A stretch of 64,000 nucleotides of DNA, from assembly GCA_030601885.1 (NCBI GenBank), contig JAUWAU010000002.1, positions 124,001 through 188,000 of the forward strand. The letters are read 5' to 3'. Positions 8,563-16,830 of the stretch are shown one piece after another; positions within the stretch are counted from its first letter, which is position 1, and each line of letters starts with the position of its first letter. The position numbers were made by a program, and so were the translations under genes. Source of the DNA: Armatimonadota bacterium. Lineage in GTDB: Bacteria; Armatimonadota; Zipacnadia; JAUWAU01. The notes under the pieces were generated by a model. It was not told where the DNA came from and searched no databases. It saw only the letters and a program-made list of their open reading frames with translations.

Positions 8563-9774
8563 ATGCCGAGTTTCGCATACGTAGCAATCGACGAGCGCGG
8601 GCGAGAAACGCGAGGTAGCATTCAGGCCGAGACCCAACGCGCGGCTACGACGCGCGTCCGCGAGATGGGCCTCTTTCCCACCGGCGTTACCGAGGGAGTT
8701 GCCAAGGCCGATGAGAGTGCCGAGCGCGTCAGCGTTTTCAGCCGCGTTGGCAGCGGAGACCTGTCCGTTTTCACCCGGCAGTTCGCCAATCTGTTCAACG
8801 CCGGCCTGCCGATGCTCCGCTGCATCGACACATTGATCGAGCACAGCGAGAACGCACGCTTGCGCGCCACGCTCCGGGAGGTACGGGCCGACGTCCAAGG
8901 GGGCGGGAGCCTCTGGGAGGCGCTGGGGAAGCATCCCAAGGTCTTCGACCACCTCTACGTCAACCTGGTGCGAGCCGGCGAGGCGAGCGGGCAGCTCGAC
9001 GATGTCCTCACCCGACTCGCGGATTTCATGGAGTACGACCAGGAGCAACAGGCACGGCTGAGGTCCGCGATGGCCTATCCCCTGGTGCTGGTAGTGGCCG
9101 GCACGGGGGCCATCGCGTTTCTCATGACGTACCTCATCCCCAGGTTCGCCAGCATCTTCGCCACCATTGGGCGCACGCTGCCGACCCCTACCGTGATACT
9201 GCTGTTCGTAGCCGGTTTCCTGGGGAAGTACTGGTGGGCCATTATCGGCGCCGTATTGGTCGTGTGGCTGACTGTGCAGGCGATTGCGCGGACGCCGAGC
9301 GGGGGGTATCTCATCGACAAGCTGCGGCTGCGCTTGCCCATCATTGGGTCGCTGCTCCACAAGATCGCCGTTTCGCGCTTCAGCCGCACCTTGGGCACTC
9401 TCGTGTATGGCGGAGTGCCGCTGTTGGAAGCCTTTGATGTCGTCAGGGGCACTGTGGGAAACCGTGTGCTGGACCGAGCCATCGGCGAGGTGCGGGCGGC
9501 CGTGCGTGAGGGCGAGAGCATCGCGGAACCCCTTCGGCGCACGGGGGCCTTTCCGTCGCTTGTGGCCAGCATGATCGCCGTGGGAGAGGAAACGGGCGGG
9601 CTCGATACCATGCTGGCCAGGATCGCCGATGCGTACGATGCCGAGATACAGAACCGCACCCGCCAACTGGTCTCGCTCGTGGAGCCTGTCATTATCCTGG
9701 TGATGGGCACACTTGTGGGCTTCGTGGTTATGGCGATGCTGCTGCCCATCTTCGAGATGAGCGCGAGCGTATAG
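8563..9774 (+). CDS. gspF: Type II secretion inner-membrane platform protein GspF
   Basis: The 403-residue protein starts with the classical MPSFAYVAIDERGRETRG. It has two T2SSF domains, about residues 70-190 (FTRQFANLFNAGLPMLRCID) and 270-395 (ISRFSRTLG-type segment, LLEAFDVVRGTVGN), with three hydrophobic membrane segments. It anchors GspE to the membrane platform. ATG 8563 is chosen because the family N-terminus begins there; the frame is open upstream into gspE but unlike the family. It lies between gspE and the major pseudopilin gene. Confidence 0.95.
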   Translation: MPSFAYVAIDERGRETRGSIQAETQRAATTRVREMGLFPTGVTEGVAKADESAERVSVFSRVGSGDLSVFTRQFANLFNAGLPMLRCIDTLIEHSENARLRATLREVRADVQGGGSLWEALGKHPKVFDHLYVNLVRAGEASGQLDDVLTRLADFMEYDQEQQARLRSAMAYPLVLVVAGTGAIAFLMTYLIPRFASIFATIGRTLPTPTVILLFVAGFLGKYWWAIIGAVLVVWLTVQAIARTPSGGYLIDKLRLRLPIIGSLLHKIAVSRFSRTLGTLVYGGVPLLEAFDVVRGTVGNRVLDRAIGEVRAAVREGESIAEPLRRTGAFPSLVASMIAVGEETGGLDTMLARIADAYDAEIQNRTRQLVSLVEPVIILVMGTLVGFVVMAMLLPIFEMSASV

Positions 9775-9827
9775 GCGGAGCCCGGGAGCTGGAAGCCAAA
9801 GACAACAGCGGCCAAGCGAGGTGTACA

Positions 9828-10280
9828 ATGATGTCCAAGAGGCACCGTGTCGCCAGCCGAAGAGCCGGATTCACGCTCATTGAGCTGATCGTCGTTATGG
9901 TCATCCTGGGACTGCTTGCCAGCCTGGTGCTGCCCAAGTACGCCGATCGACAGAGGCAAGCCCGGAGGAGCACGACCATCGCTCAGATCGGCCTCCTGCG
10001 CGACGCGCTGGAACTGTACATGCAGGACAACGCTCAGTATCCGACGACTACTCAGGGGCTGGCCGCGCTCGTGGAAGAGCCCACTGCTGCCCCGAAGCCA
10101 CGCAAATGGATAGGGTATCTGGACAAAACGCCTCAGGATGGCTGGCAAAACGACTTTGTGTACGAGTCTCCCGGATCCCACAGTGATGATTACGATCTCT
10201 GGTCGTTAGGCGCAGACGGCCAGGAAGGCGGCGAGGGCCTGGATGAGGATATCTACTCATGGGACTTGCCCAGCGAGTAG
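9828..10280 (+). CDS. gspG: Major pseudopilin GspG
   Basis: The 150-residue prepilin has a short basic leader and a prepilin peptidase site (RRAG, then FTLIELIVVMVILGLLA), with Glu at +5. The globular part has the GspG signatures YPTTTQGLAALVEEP, PYL-like YLDKTPQDGW, and a C-terminal YDLWSLGADGQEGGEG calcium-site-like loop. It forms the pseudopilus shaft. The start codon is ATG 9828; ATG 9831 is equally possible. Its 3' end overlaps the start of the next gene by 38 bases. Confidence 0.95.
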   Translation: MMSKRHRVASRRAGFTLIELIVVMVILGLLASLVLPKYADRQRQARRSTTIAQIGLLRDALELYMQDNAQYPTTTQGLAALVEEPTAAPKPRKWIGYLDKTPQDGWQNDFVYESPGSHSDDYDLWSLGADGQEGGEGLDEDIYSWDLPSE

Positions 10281-10866
10281 GGCGTGTGCGGCGCCGGCGC
10301 GCCGGCTGGGTCGGACGTTGATGGAGCTGCTTGTCGTCCTGGTGATCCTTGGCCTGGCCGCCAGCCTCGTGCTGCCGCGCTTCGCCACCGCGAGCTCTCA
10401 GGCGGCGCTCAAGGCCGGCGTCCGCGATGTCATCACGGCAATAGGCTATGCGCGCAATCAGGCGGTCTCCGAGGGACGTTCATATCGACTGGAGATCGAT
10501 CCCAGTTCGGGAGAATCCCGGATCACCCACTTCGATCCCGAGGAGGATCCCGAAGAGCCCTACGTGGCGGACGTGGGCATATTGGGCGAGAAGCTGACGC
10601 TGCCGAGCGGCGTTTCCTTTTCCCGCGTGGCCGTTGGGGAGGAGGCCGGGGGCGTCGAGGCATCGGGGAGTCCCGCTTCCTCGAGCAGGAGCGGGGAAAC
10701 CTCCATTCAGTTCCGGCCCGATGGGACCACCGATCAGGCAGTCATCGTCGTGACGAACGACGATGGGGCGGAGCTGACCATCACGCTGGATCAGTTCACT
10801 GCGCGAGTGCGGGTGCTCGAGCCGGAGGAGGCCGAAGAGCTTCGCTCCGAACTCGGGCTCAAATAG
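10243..10866 (+). CDS. gspH: Minor pseudopilin GspH
   Basis: The 207-residue prepilin-like protein carries the leader RRLG then RTLMELLVVLVILGLAAS. Gly -1 and Glu +5 are present but the +1 residue is Arg rather than the usual Phe/Met. The mature region has the GspH pattern (AIGYARNQAVSEGRSYRLEI, then a late beta segment TSIQFRPDGT). ATG 10243 lies 38 bases inside gspG. It is the only ATG/GTG upstream of the prepilin motif in this frame, so overlap and translational coupling are likely. It would sit near the pseudopilus tip with GspI, J and K. Confidence 0.85.
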   Translation: MRISTHGTCPASRACAAPARRLGRTLMELLVVLVILGLAASLVLPRFATASSQAALKAGVRDVITAIGYARNQAVSEGRSYRLEIDPSSGESRITHFDPEEDPEEPYVADVGILGEKLTLPSGVSFSRVAVGEEAGGVEASGSPASSSRSGETSIQFRPDGTTDQAVIVVTNDDGAELTITLDQFTARVRVLEPEEAEELRSELGLK

Positions 10867-10883
10867 ACAGGCGCACGAGGGAC

Positions 10884-11336
10884 ATGAGGAGTCTCTACCG
10901 TCAGCAGGTCATTGGGTCGAAGCGGCCAGCCAACCGGGCCGGGATGACGCTCGTGGAGGCGCTCGTCGCGGCGGCGATCCTTGCGGGCGGCCTGCTCGCC
11001 ATAATGCAGGCCGTGGAGATCAGCATTCGGGCCCAGCATCGCAGCGAACTGCAGGCGACGGTGGTGCGACTTGCCACCGAGAAGATGGAGGAGATCCGGA
11101 AGGAGCCGGAGATCGCCGGGGGCGAGGAGAGCGGGGACTTTGGCGAGGATTTCCCTGACTTTCGCTGGGAGGTGCAGATCGCGGAGACCGACCTGCCGGG
11201 TCTGGACGAGGTCACCATCATCGTCACGTACGCCATCGGGAATCGGGAGGCGGAGTACGTGTTGACCGCGCTGCAGCGTGAGGCGGGAGCCGAGAGCGAG
11301 GAGACGGCCGAAGGGCTCTCCGGAGGCATGCCATGA
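10884..11336 (+). CDS. gspI: Minor pseudopilin GspI
   Basis: The 150-residue prepilin has leader ...NRAG and processing motif MTLVEALVAAAILAGGLLA (Met +1, Glu +5). The downstream segment AIMQAVEISIRAQHRSELQ, then LATEKMEEIR, is typical of GspI/PilV-like minor pseudopilins. ATG 10884 has GAGG three bases upstream. The stop overlaps the gspJ start in ATGA, so the two are translationally coupled. With GspJ and GspK it should form the tip complex that primes the pseudopilus. Confidence 0.88.
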   Translation: MRSLYRQQVIGSKRPANRAGMTLVEALVAAAILAGGLLAIMQAVEISIRAQHRSELQATVVRLATEKMEEIRKEPEIAGGEESGDFGEDFPDFRWEVQIAETDLPGLDEVTIIVTYAIGNREAEYVLTALQREAGAESEETAEGLSGGMP

Positions 11337-12208
11337 GGGCGGGACGAGCCATAGCGGTTGGCGACCGTATGGGCCGGGGCGGCCGGGCCGTAGGACCGGC
11401 CTGCCATTCTGGGTTCACGGTCGTCGAGCTCGTAACTGCGCTGGCGCTGACGGCTGCGGCCCTGACGCTCACCTATAGCACCTTCCGGCTGGCGCTCAAC
11501 GCCCAGGAGCGCGGCATGAGCCGCATGGACATGCTGCAGCGCGCGGATTCGGCGCTGGATGTGCTGGCACGGGACCTGCGGTCGGCCATCAACCTCGGCA
11601 ACGAGGGAGATTACCTCTTCGAGAGCACAGACAACGTCGAAGGCGACGTCGTCGCCGACACGCTCGGGTTCGTCTCGACCGTCAACAACCCGCGGACTCA
11701 GACACGACTTGCCTCCGACCTTGCTCGGATCGAATACTACTTGGACTTCGACCCGGACACGCCCGAGATGGGGCTCGTGCGTCGTCAGCTCAGCTTCCCC
11801 ATCCCCGAGGATGAGGAACAGCGCGATGCAGACGCACGCACCACTGAGCTCCTGCCCACGGCGGAGTCTTTCTCAATCCTGCTATACGACAACACCACAC
11901 GCGAGTGGGTGGAGAACTGGGATGAGATGCAGGGGATACCGGGAGCTGTCAAAATCGAGCTGGTGATGAGCATGGCTCCGGAGCAGACGGACGAAGAGGA
12001 AGAAGAGAGCGAACAGGCTCCCGAGATGAAGCCGCTCACGCTGCTGGTGCATCTGCCGGCAAGCCGCTACACACCCAGCGAACCCGAGGAGCTCGCCGAG
12101 GAGCTGCAAGGACCGGGCGAGGAAGAGGAGGGGCCGGAGAGACCGGGGTCGCCCGAAGCGCCCGGGCCGCAATCCCCCTTCCAGGAGCCGGGGAGGGGAG
12201 GTCGCTAG
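11333..12208 (+). CDS. gspJ: Minor pseudopilin GspJ
   Basis: The 291-residue protein has a long 27-residue leader ending in CHSG before FTVVELVTALALTAAALT (Phe +1, Glu +5). The domain then resembles GspJ (MDMLQRADSALDVLARDLRSA, IEYYLD). Usual GspJ proteins are about 200 residues. This one has an extra ~70-residue acidic Pro/Glu/Gly-rich tail ending RGGR. The gene is coupled to gspI by ATGA and followed three bases later by gspK. Confidence 0.88.
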   Translation: MRAGRAIAVGDRMGRGGRAVGPACHSGFTVVELVTALALTAAALTLTYSTFRLALNAQERGMSRMDMLQRADSALDVLARDLRSAINLGNEGDYLFESTDNVEGDVVADTLGFVSTVNNPRTQTRLASDLARIEYYLDFDPDTPEMGLVRRQLSFPIPEDEEQRDADARTTELLPTAESFSILLYDNTTREWVENWDEMQGIPGAVKIELVMSMAPEQTDEEEEESEQAPEMKPLTLLVHLPASRYTPSEPEELAEELQGPGEEEEGPERPGSPEAPGPQSPFQEPGRGGR

Positions 12209-12211
12209 GCG

Positions 12212-13834
12212 ATGCGGCGAACAACGCCACTATCAGGCGGTGTCGCACTCATAATAGTGCTTTGGGTCCTGGTCATCCTCTCCATGCTCGTCCTGAGCTT
12301 CGCGGCGACGGTACGGGTCCACACCCGGGCGAGCACGAACATCGGGCGAAGATCCACAGCGTATCTCTCGGCCGTCTCCGGGCTTGAGCGTGTGATGACG
12401 GAGCTGGAGGGCGACGTGACCGGCTACGACGGTCTTGATGAGGCGTGGGTGTACGTGGACTCACACGATGACGAGCTGCTGCAACCACCGAACGCGTACA
12501 GGGTGAGCGTGATCGACGAGTGCAGCAAGCTCGACATCAATACGGCCAGCCGCGAGGCGCTGCTGGCCCTGTCGAGCATGACCGACGAGCTGGTGGACGC
12601 CATCATCGACTGGCGCGATGAGAACGACGAGCCCGAGCCGCTGGGCGCCGAGGACGACCACTACCAGTCGCTGTCCCCGCCCTACCATTGCGCCAATAGG
12701 CCATTTCAGACGGTTGAGGAGCTGCTGCTCGTCAAGGACATGATCCCCGAGCTACTATACGGATACCAGGAAGACCGGCAGCCGCTGAGTCCAGCCGAGC
12801 GTGCGCGCGTCGAGGGCGCGCGGACGAATCTGTCACAGGATGGCGAGGCGGTGGCGCTGATCGATCTTCTGACGGTCTACTCGATCAGCACGCAGGAGGC
12901 GAGCGACGGCGAGCTGCGGCTGGATGCGAACGAAGCCACGGCGGATCAAATCGCCGAGCGATTGGCGGCCGACCTCGACCCGGAAGTGGCGCAGGACATC
13001 GGCAGACAGATCGAGCGCTATCGCAGCGGGGATCGCCGCTTTACCAGCGTTGCCGACCTGTGGGGGGTTGGCGGCATCAGGTCTGGCAATGCAGAGGAGC
13101 AGAGGGCGAAAATGGCTGCCGTAGTTGACAAGCTGGGGATCGCGGCGGGGGAGTCAGAGCAAGAGGAGCCCGCGCCGGGAGGCGAGCAGCGTCCGGAGGA
13201 CCAGCAAGACCGCCAGCAGGGCCGCGGAGGGGGGCCTGAGATCCCGCCGGCACCGCAACCCGGGGGCCAGGGGCCGCAGCCACCTGGCGGCGGAGGTCGT
13301 GGGGGTTCAGGCTCGGGACCAATGCCGCGAAGCCTGCTGAGTATCATCAATGCGCAGCTTCTGGCGCAGCAGCCGCGACAGCCCACGGGACAGCCTAATC
13401 AACCTGGCGGGTTCCCACAGCAGCCGGAGGACGACCGGCAGGGCCGGCCCGAGGATGAGGGCGCACCAGGGGAGGAGCTCGACGGCGGCGCTCCGCCCCT
13501 GCTGGAGGAACCGGTGGCGGGACTGATCAACATTAACACTGCCCCCATCGAGGTACTGGCGACGCTGCCGGGCATGACCGAAGAGCTCGCCAATGCGATC
13601 GTGAGCCACCGTGAGAGCGAGTCCTTTGCCAGCCGCGGGGCTATCGTGGAACTGCAAAACGTGGAGCCCGAGGCGCTGGAGGGCATACTCGACCACATCA
13701 CCGTCACTTCCAGTGCCTATTGCATGTATGCGCTCGGGAGCATTGACGAAACGGAGATCGCCGTGCACGTGACGGCGGTAATAGATACGTCGCAGTCGCC
13801 GGCGCGCATTCGCTACTTCCGGCAAGACAACTAG
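12212..13834 (+). CDS. gspK: Minor pseudopilin GspK with expanded C-terminal half
   Basis: The N-terminus has the GspK form: SGG, then VALIIVLWVLVILSMLVLS, with no Glu +5, as expected for the tip pilin. SAM-like and helix-hairpin-helix segments follow: LDINTASREALLALS around residues 109-123, and a fourth-helix region about 160-290. At 540 residues it is far longer than the usual ~320. A Gln/Pro/Gly-rich linker (about 310-430) leads to a second ComEA-like motif (LININTAPIEVLATLPGM, then LANAIVSHRES) near residues 431-460. The last 60 residues are beta-rich. It should cap the pseudopilus. Confidence 0.88.
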   Translation: MRRTTPLSGGVALIIVLWVLVILSMLVLSFAATVRVHTRASTNIGRRSTAYLSAVSGLERVMTELEGDVTGYDGLDEAWVYVDSHDDELLQPPNAYRVSVIDECSKLDINTASREALLALSSMTDELVDAIIDWRDENDEPEPLGAEDDHYQSLSPPYHCANRPFQTVEELLLVKDMIPELLYGYQEDRQPLSPAERARVEGARTNLSQDGEAVALIDLLTVYSISTQEASDGELRLDANEATADQIAERLAADLDPEVAQDIGRQIERYRSGDRRFTSVADLWGVGGIRSGNAEEQRAKMAAVVDKLGIAAGESEQEEPAPGGEQRPEDQQDRQQGRGGGPEIPPAPQPGGQGPQPPGGGGRGGSGSGPMPRSLLSIINAQLLAQQPRQPTGQPNQPGGFPQQPEDDRQGRPEDEGAPGEELDGGAPPLLEEPVAGLININTAPIEVLATLPGMTEELANAIVSHRESESFASRGAIVELQNVEPEALEGILDHITVTSSAYCMYALGSIDETEIAVHVTAVIDTSQSPARIRYFRQDN

Positions 13835-13846
13835 GTATGAGGGACC

Positions 13847-15478
13847 ATGGCACGCGGCCATACATTCCTGGGCATCGACATCGGTAGCACCTCTATCAAG
13901 CTGGTAGAATTGGCACCCGGTCCTGGGCAGGCCCGGCTGGTTCGGGCCATGACCGTGCCCCTGGAGGGCGGCGGGGCCGACGCGGAGCTCGGGGACGAGC
14001 AGATTCGCGAGGCGCTTCGGCGAGCGCTGTCCACGGCAAAGCTGCGTCCAACGACGGTAGCGTGCGCCATCTCGACCCGTGCGGCGGCCGTGCGCGAAAT
14101 CAGCCTCCCACATGCCGGTGCCGACGACGTGGAGCGGATGGTCCGCTTTGAGGCAGAGCGCTTCATTCCCTTCCCCGCAGATCAAGTGTCCATGGACCAC
14201 CACCAGCTCCCGGGCGACATCACCGACTCAGCCCGCATACTCGTCGTGGCGGCCCGCAAAGAGGCGGCCAGCAGACTGCTGAGCATGTTGAGCGGCCTCG
14301 GACTTCCCTATCCGCGGATCGACGTGACCGCCATCGCCTCGTTCAATGCGTTAACGGCTGAGGGATCGCCCGCCGAGTCCGCGACGTGCGCTATAGTGGA
14401 TATCGGCGCGGAATCAACTGACATCGTCATCGCAAGCTCGGGGACGCTGGCGACGGCGCGGAGCGCACCGGTCGGCGCGGAAGAGCTGGCGCGTGCCTAT
14501 CAGACGGATCTGAGCATCGATTTCGCCGAGGCCGAGACTCAGAAGCGCCAGCACGGCGTCACCGGCGTTCCGCTCGGGCCGATCCGCGTCGGCGTGAGCG
14601 CTCGAGAGCCGACTGATCTTCCGGCCGAATCTGACCTGGGCGACCGCCCGCACGTTGCCGCGTGGCTCGGTCGCCTCGCCGGAGAGATTCGACATACGGT
14701 CGAGTCATTTCACCGCAACTCGGAGCAGCGCGTCGAGCGCGTGCTTCTGTGCGGGGGTGGGGCCCTCACACCCGGCTTGCCCGAGGCCCTGGAGGCAGCG
14801 CTGGGGGTGCCGACGAGCCTGGCGGATCCGTGGCACGGCGTCGATGCACTCCGCGGCTCAGCCGACGCGCCTGATGCACTTTTCGCCGTGGCATGCGGTC
14901 TGGCGCTGAAAGCGGCGGGCAGGGCGACGATCGACGTCAATCTCACGCCAACGGAGGTGCGCGACCTGCGGGCCACGCGGCGACGTGCCAGCACCAGGAC
15001 GGCCATCGGCATCTGCGTTGGCGTGGTTATCGCAGCATGCGTGGTCGGGGTGTGGTTGCTGCTGGCTGCCAAACAGCGATACCTCACCGAGCTCCAGGCG
15101 CAGGTGCGGGGCTTCCCCGGTTCCACGGAGGCGATCGCTCTCTCTGAGGAGGAGCTCCAGCGGTTCGGCGAGATGGCGGCGTCGATCAAGGAGGCCCTGC
15201 GGACGGACGCCCGGGCGTTGGACGTGTTGCGTGGCCTGACTCTGGATCTGCCCCGCGATGTGTGGGTCACGGAGTTCTCCTACGATGCCGAAAAAGGCGT
15301 CCTCGTCCGAGGCACGGCCACGAACGGGCCCTCTGTGGCTGATTCAGTGCGCACGCTCCTGGCGAGCGAGAGCTTTGCCGACGTCCTTCTGGATTATCAA
15401 AACCTGGCGCAGATCGGCGACAAGGCAGTATGGAACTTCCAGATCACCTGCAAGTTCCCCGTCGAGGAGGTGCTGTAG
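13847..15478 (+). CDS. PilM-PilN fusion acting as GspL
   Basis: In 543 residues, the first ~345 form a PilM/FtsA-like actin-fold domain (FLGIDIGSTSIKLVEL; FEAERFIPFPADQVSMD; VDIGAESTDIVIA; LLCGGGALTPGLPEAL). A single transmembrane helix sits at about 384-407 after a VNLTP motif typical of PilN. A periplasmic PilN-like ferredoxin-fold region fills 410-543 (WVTEFSYDAEKGVLVRGTA). T2SS GspL is built exactly this way, so this is the GspL equivalent, linking GspE to the periplasm. The start is ATG 13847 after GAGGGACC. Its TAG overlaps the next GTG by one base. Confidence 0.88.
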   Translation: MARGHTFLGIDIGSTSIKLVELAPGPGQARLVRAMTVPLEGGGADAELGDEQIREALRRALSTAKLRPTTVACAISTRAAAVREISLPHAGADDVERMVRFEAERFIPFPADQVSMDHHQLPGDITDSARILVVAARKEAASRLLSMLSGLGLPYPRIDVTAIASFNALTAEGSPAESATCAIVDIGAESTDIVIASSGTLATARSAPVGAEELARAYQTDLSIDFAEAETQKRQHGVTGVPLGPIRVGVSAREPTDLPAESDLGDRPHVAAWLGRLAGEIRHTVESFHRNSEQRVERVLLCGGGALTPGLPEALEAALGVPTSLADPWHGVDALRGSADAPDALFAVACGLALKAAGRATIDVNLTPTEVRDLRATRRRASTRTAIGICVGVVIAACVVGVWLLLAAKQRYLTELQAQVRGFPGSTEAIALSEEELQRFGEMAASIKEALRTDARALDVLRGLTLDLPRDVWVTEFSYDAEKGVLVRGTATNGPSVADSVRTLLASESFADVLLDYQNLAQIGDKAVWNFQITCKFPVEEVL

Positions 15479-16029
15479 TGAAGCTGTCGCCACGCGACAG
15501 GCGCATCGCCATCATTGGGGCCGCCATCGTTGGCTTGATTCTCGTCTACTACTTCGGCATCGATACGGCATCCGGCAGGTGGAGCCAGCTCAACCAGCAA
15601 ATCGCTGAGCAGGAGAAGCTGCTCCAGGCCCTGGCTGGCGGGCGACTCGTGCGGGGGCAGGCGGAGGCGCTGCGAGAGCGCATCGGCCGGCAGGTGACCA
15701 GCTACGTGGCGCGGGAGGACTTCGCCGAGCAGATTCCGCGCATGATAACGCAGCTCACCAACTTCGACACGTATCCTGCGGACGCCGTGAGCCGGCTCGA
15801 GCCGATGCCCATACAGACGAACGAGGCCCACGCCAAGTGCAGCCTGTCACTGAGCTTTGAGTGCGAGTTGAGCCGACTGGTGCAATTCCTCTACGACCTG
15901 CAGCGGGCCCAGCCCCTCCTGGTCGTCGAGAATGTCCGCGTGTCGACGAACGACAGGGAGCCCTCATTGCTGCGCGTGCGAATGGCGCTCAGCTCGTTCG
16001 CTATGCTCGAAGAGGAGGGAGCGGGATGA
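15478..16029 (+). CDS. GspM/PilO-like assembly platform protein
   Basis: The 183-residue protein has a short cytoplasmic start, one transmembrane helix at about 11-27 (IIGAAIVGLILVYYFGI), a coiled-coil segment (about 30-75) and a C-terminal ferredoxin-like domain (SLSLSFECELSRLVQFLYDLQRAQPLLVVENVRV). This is the PilO/GspM arrangement. GTG 15478 overlaps the previous stop (TAGTG) and has GAGGAGG upstream. It partners the GspL-like fusion in the inner-membrane platform and is coupled to the next gene through ATGA. Confidence 0.82.
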   Translation: MKLSPRDRRIAIIGAAIVGLILVYYFGIDTASGRWSQLNQQIAEQEKLLQALAGGRLVRGQAEALRERIGRQVTSYVAREDFAEQIPRMITQLTNFDTYPADAVSRLEPMPIQTNEAHAKCSLSLSFECELSRLVQFLYDLQRAQPLLVVENVRVSTNDREPSLLRVRMALSSFAMLEEEGAG

Positions 16030-16805
16030 TGCGCAATCAACGGACGATCATCATCGCCGGGGCCGTGCTGGCGCTCATCGCCTGTTCGGCTGCTCTGGCC
16101 CTTCGCTTCATGGGAGGGAACAAGCAACCGGACGCCGGCCTCGTGAATGTCGCCCGCCGTGGCGATGTCGGCCCCACAAGCAACGACACGGAAGCTGCGC
16201 CCGAGCGGTCATTCGACGACTACCGCATCCTGACAAGGCGCGACGTGTTCAAGCCATTGGTGTCGCCGCCGCAGGACAGGGCCGCACTCGATGTGCCCGG
16301 GGAGATCCCGTCCCCGACGGGCTCCGGGAGGCCATCGGGCACGCCGTCTGGGCCGCCAGACCCGACGGCCGACCTGGCGATGACCGGCGTTGTGGAAAGT
16401 GACATCGGCCTCAAGGCGCTCATCAAGAACATCAAAAGTGGCGCCTCGGTCTACGCCGGGGTCGGGGAGACAGCTTTTGGCCTCCGTGTCAGCAACATCG
16501 AGGCCAAGCGCGTCGCGCTGGCTCAGGGCGACGAGACATACATGCTGGCCATGGGCGCGAAAGAGCTCCCGGAAAAGGCCGCAGAGTCCGGCGCCTCCAG
16601 TCGCCCTTCTGAGGCCGCTGCACCGTCGCAGCAGGCGGGCGAGCGGCGGGGGCCTCCTCGGCCCGGGTTCGGCCCTGGGGAGATGATGCGCCACCTGGAG
16701 CAGGCACGCGGCCGCATGACGCCGGAACAGTACCAGCGCGCGAGGGGCTATATTGAGGCGCGCGACCGAGGCGGACGCGGGCCCGGACGCGGACGCGGTC
16801 GTTGA
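16026..16805 (+). CDS. GspC/PilP-like inner-membrane protein with Arg/Gly-rich tail
   Basis: The 259-residue protein has an N-terminal membrane anchor (about 6-27) and a linker with the RRDVFKPLVSPP box common to PilP/GspC homology regions. An HR-like beta domain follows at about 117-180 (LAMTGVVESDIGLKALIKNI, VGETAFGLRVSNIEAKRV). The last ~65 residues are low-complexity, ending in a predicted helix (GEMMRHLEQARGRMTPEQYQ) and an Arg/Gly tail. In T2SS the HR domain docks onto the secretin. ATG 16026 overlaps the preceding stop as ATGA. PDZ or coiled-coil C-termini seen in classical GspC are absent. Confidence 0.75.
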   Translation: MMRNQRTIIIAGAVLALIACSAALALRFMGGNKQPDAGLVNVARRGDVGPTSNDTEAAPERSFDDYRILTRRDVFKPLVSPPQDRAALDVPGEIPSPTGSGRPSGTPSGPPDPTADLAMTGVVESDIGLKALIKNIKSGASVYAGVGETAFGLRVSNIEAKRVALAQGDETYMLAMGAKELPEKAAESGASSRPSEAAAPSQQAGERRGPPRPGFGPGEMMRHLEQARGRMTPEQYQRARGYIEARDRGGRGPGRGRGR

Positions 16806-16830
16806 ACGTTCATGGAAGGTTGGATGCCCA

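Noticed and set aside
8485..9828. 447-codon frame antisense to gspF
   Set aside because: It is rich in His, Gln, Arg and Gly, typical of reverse-frame translation. GspF is unambiguous on the plus strand.
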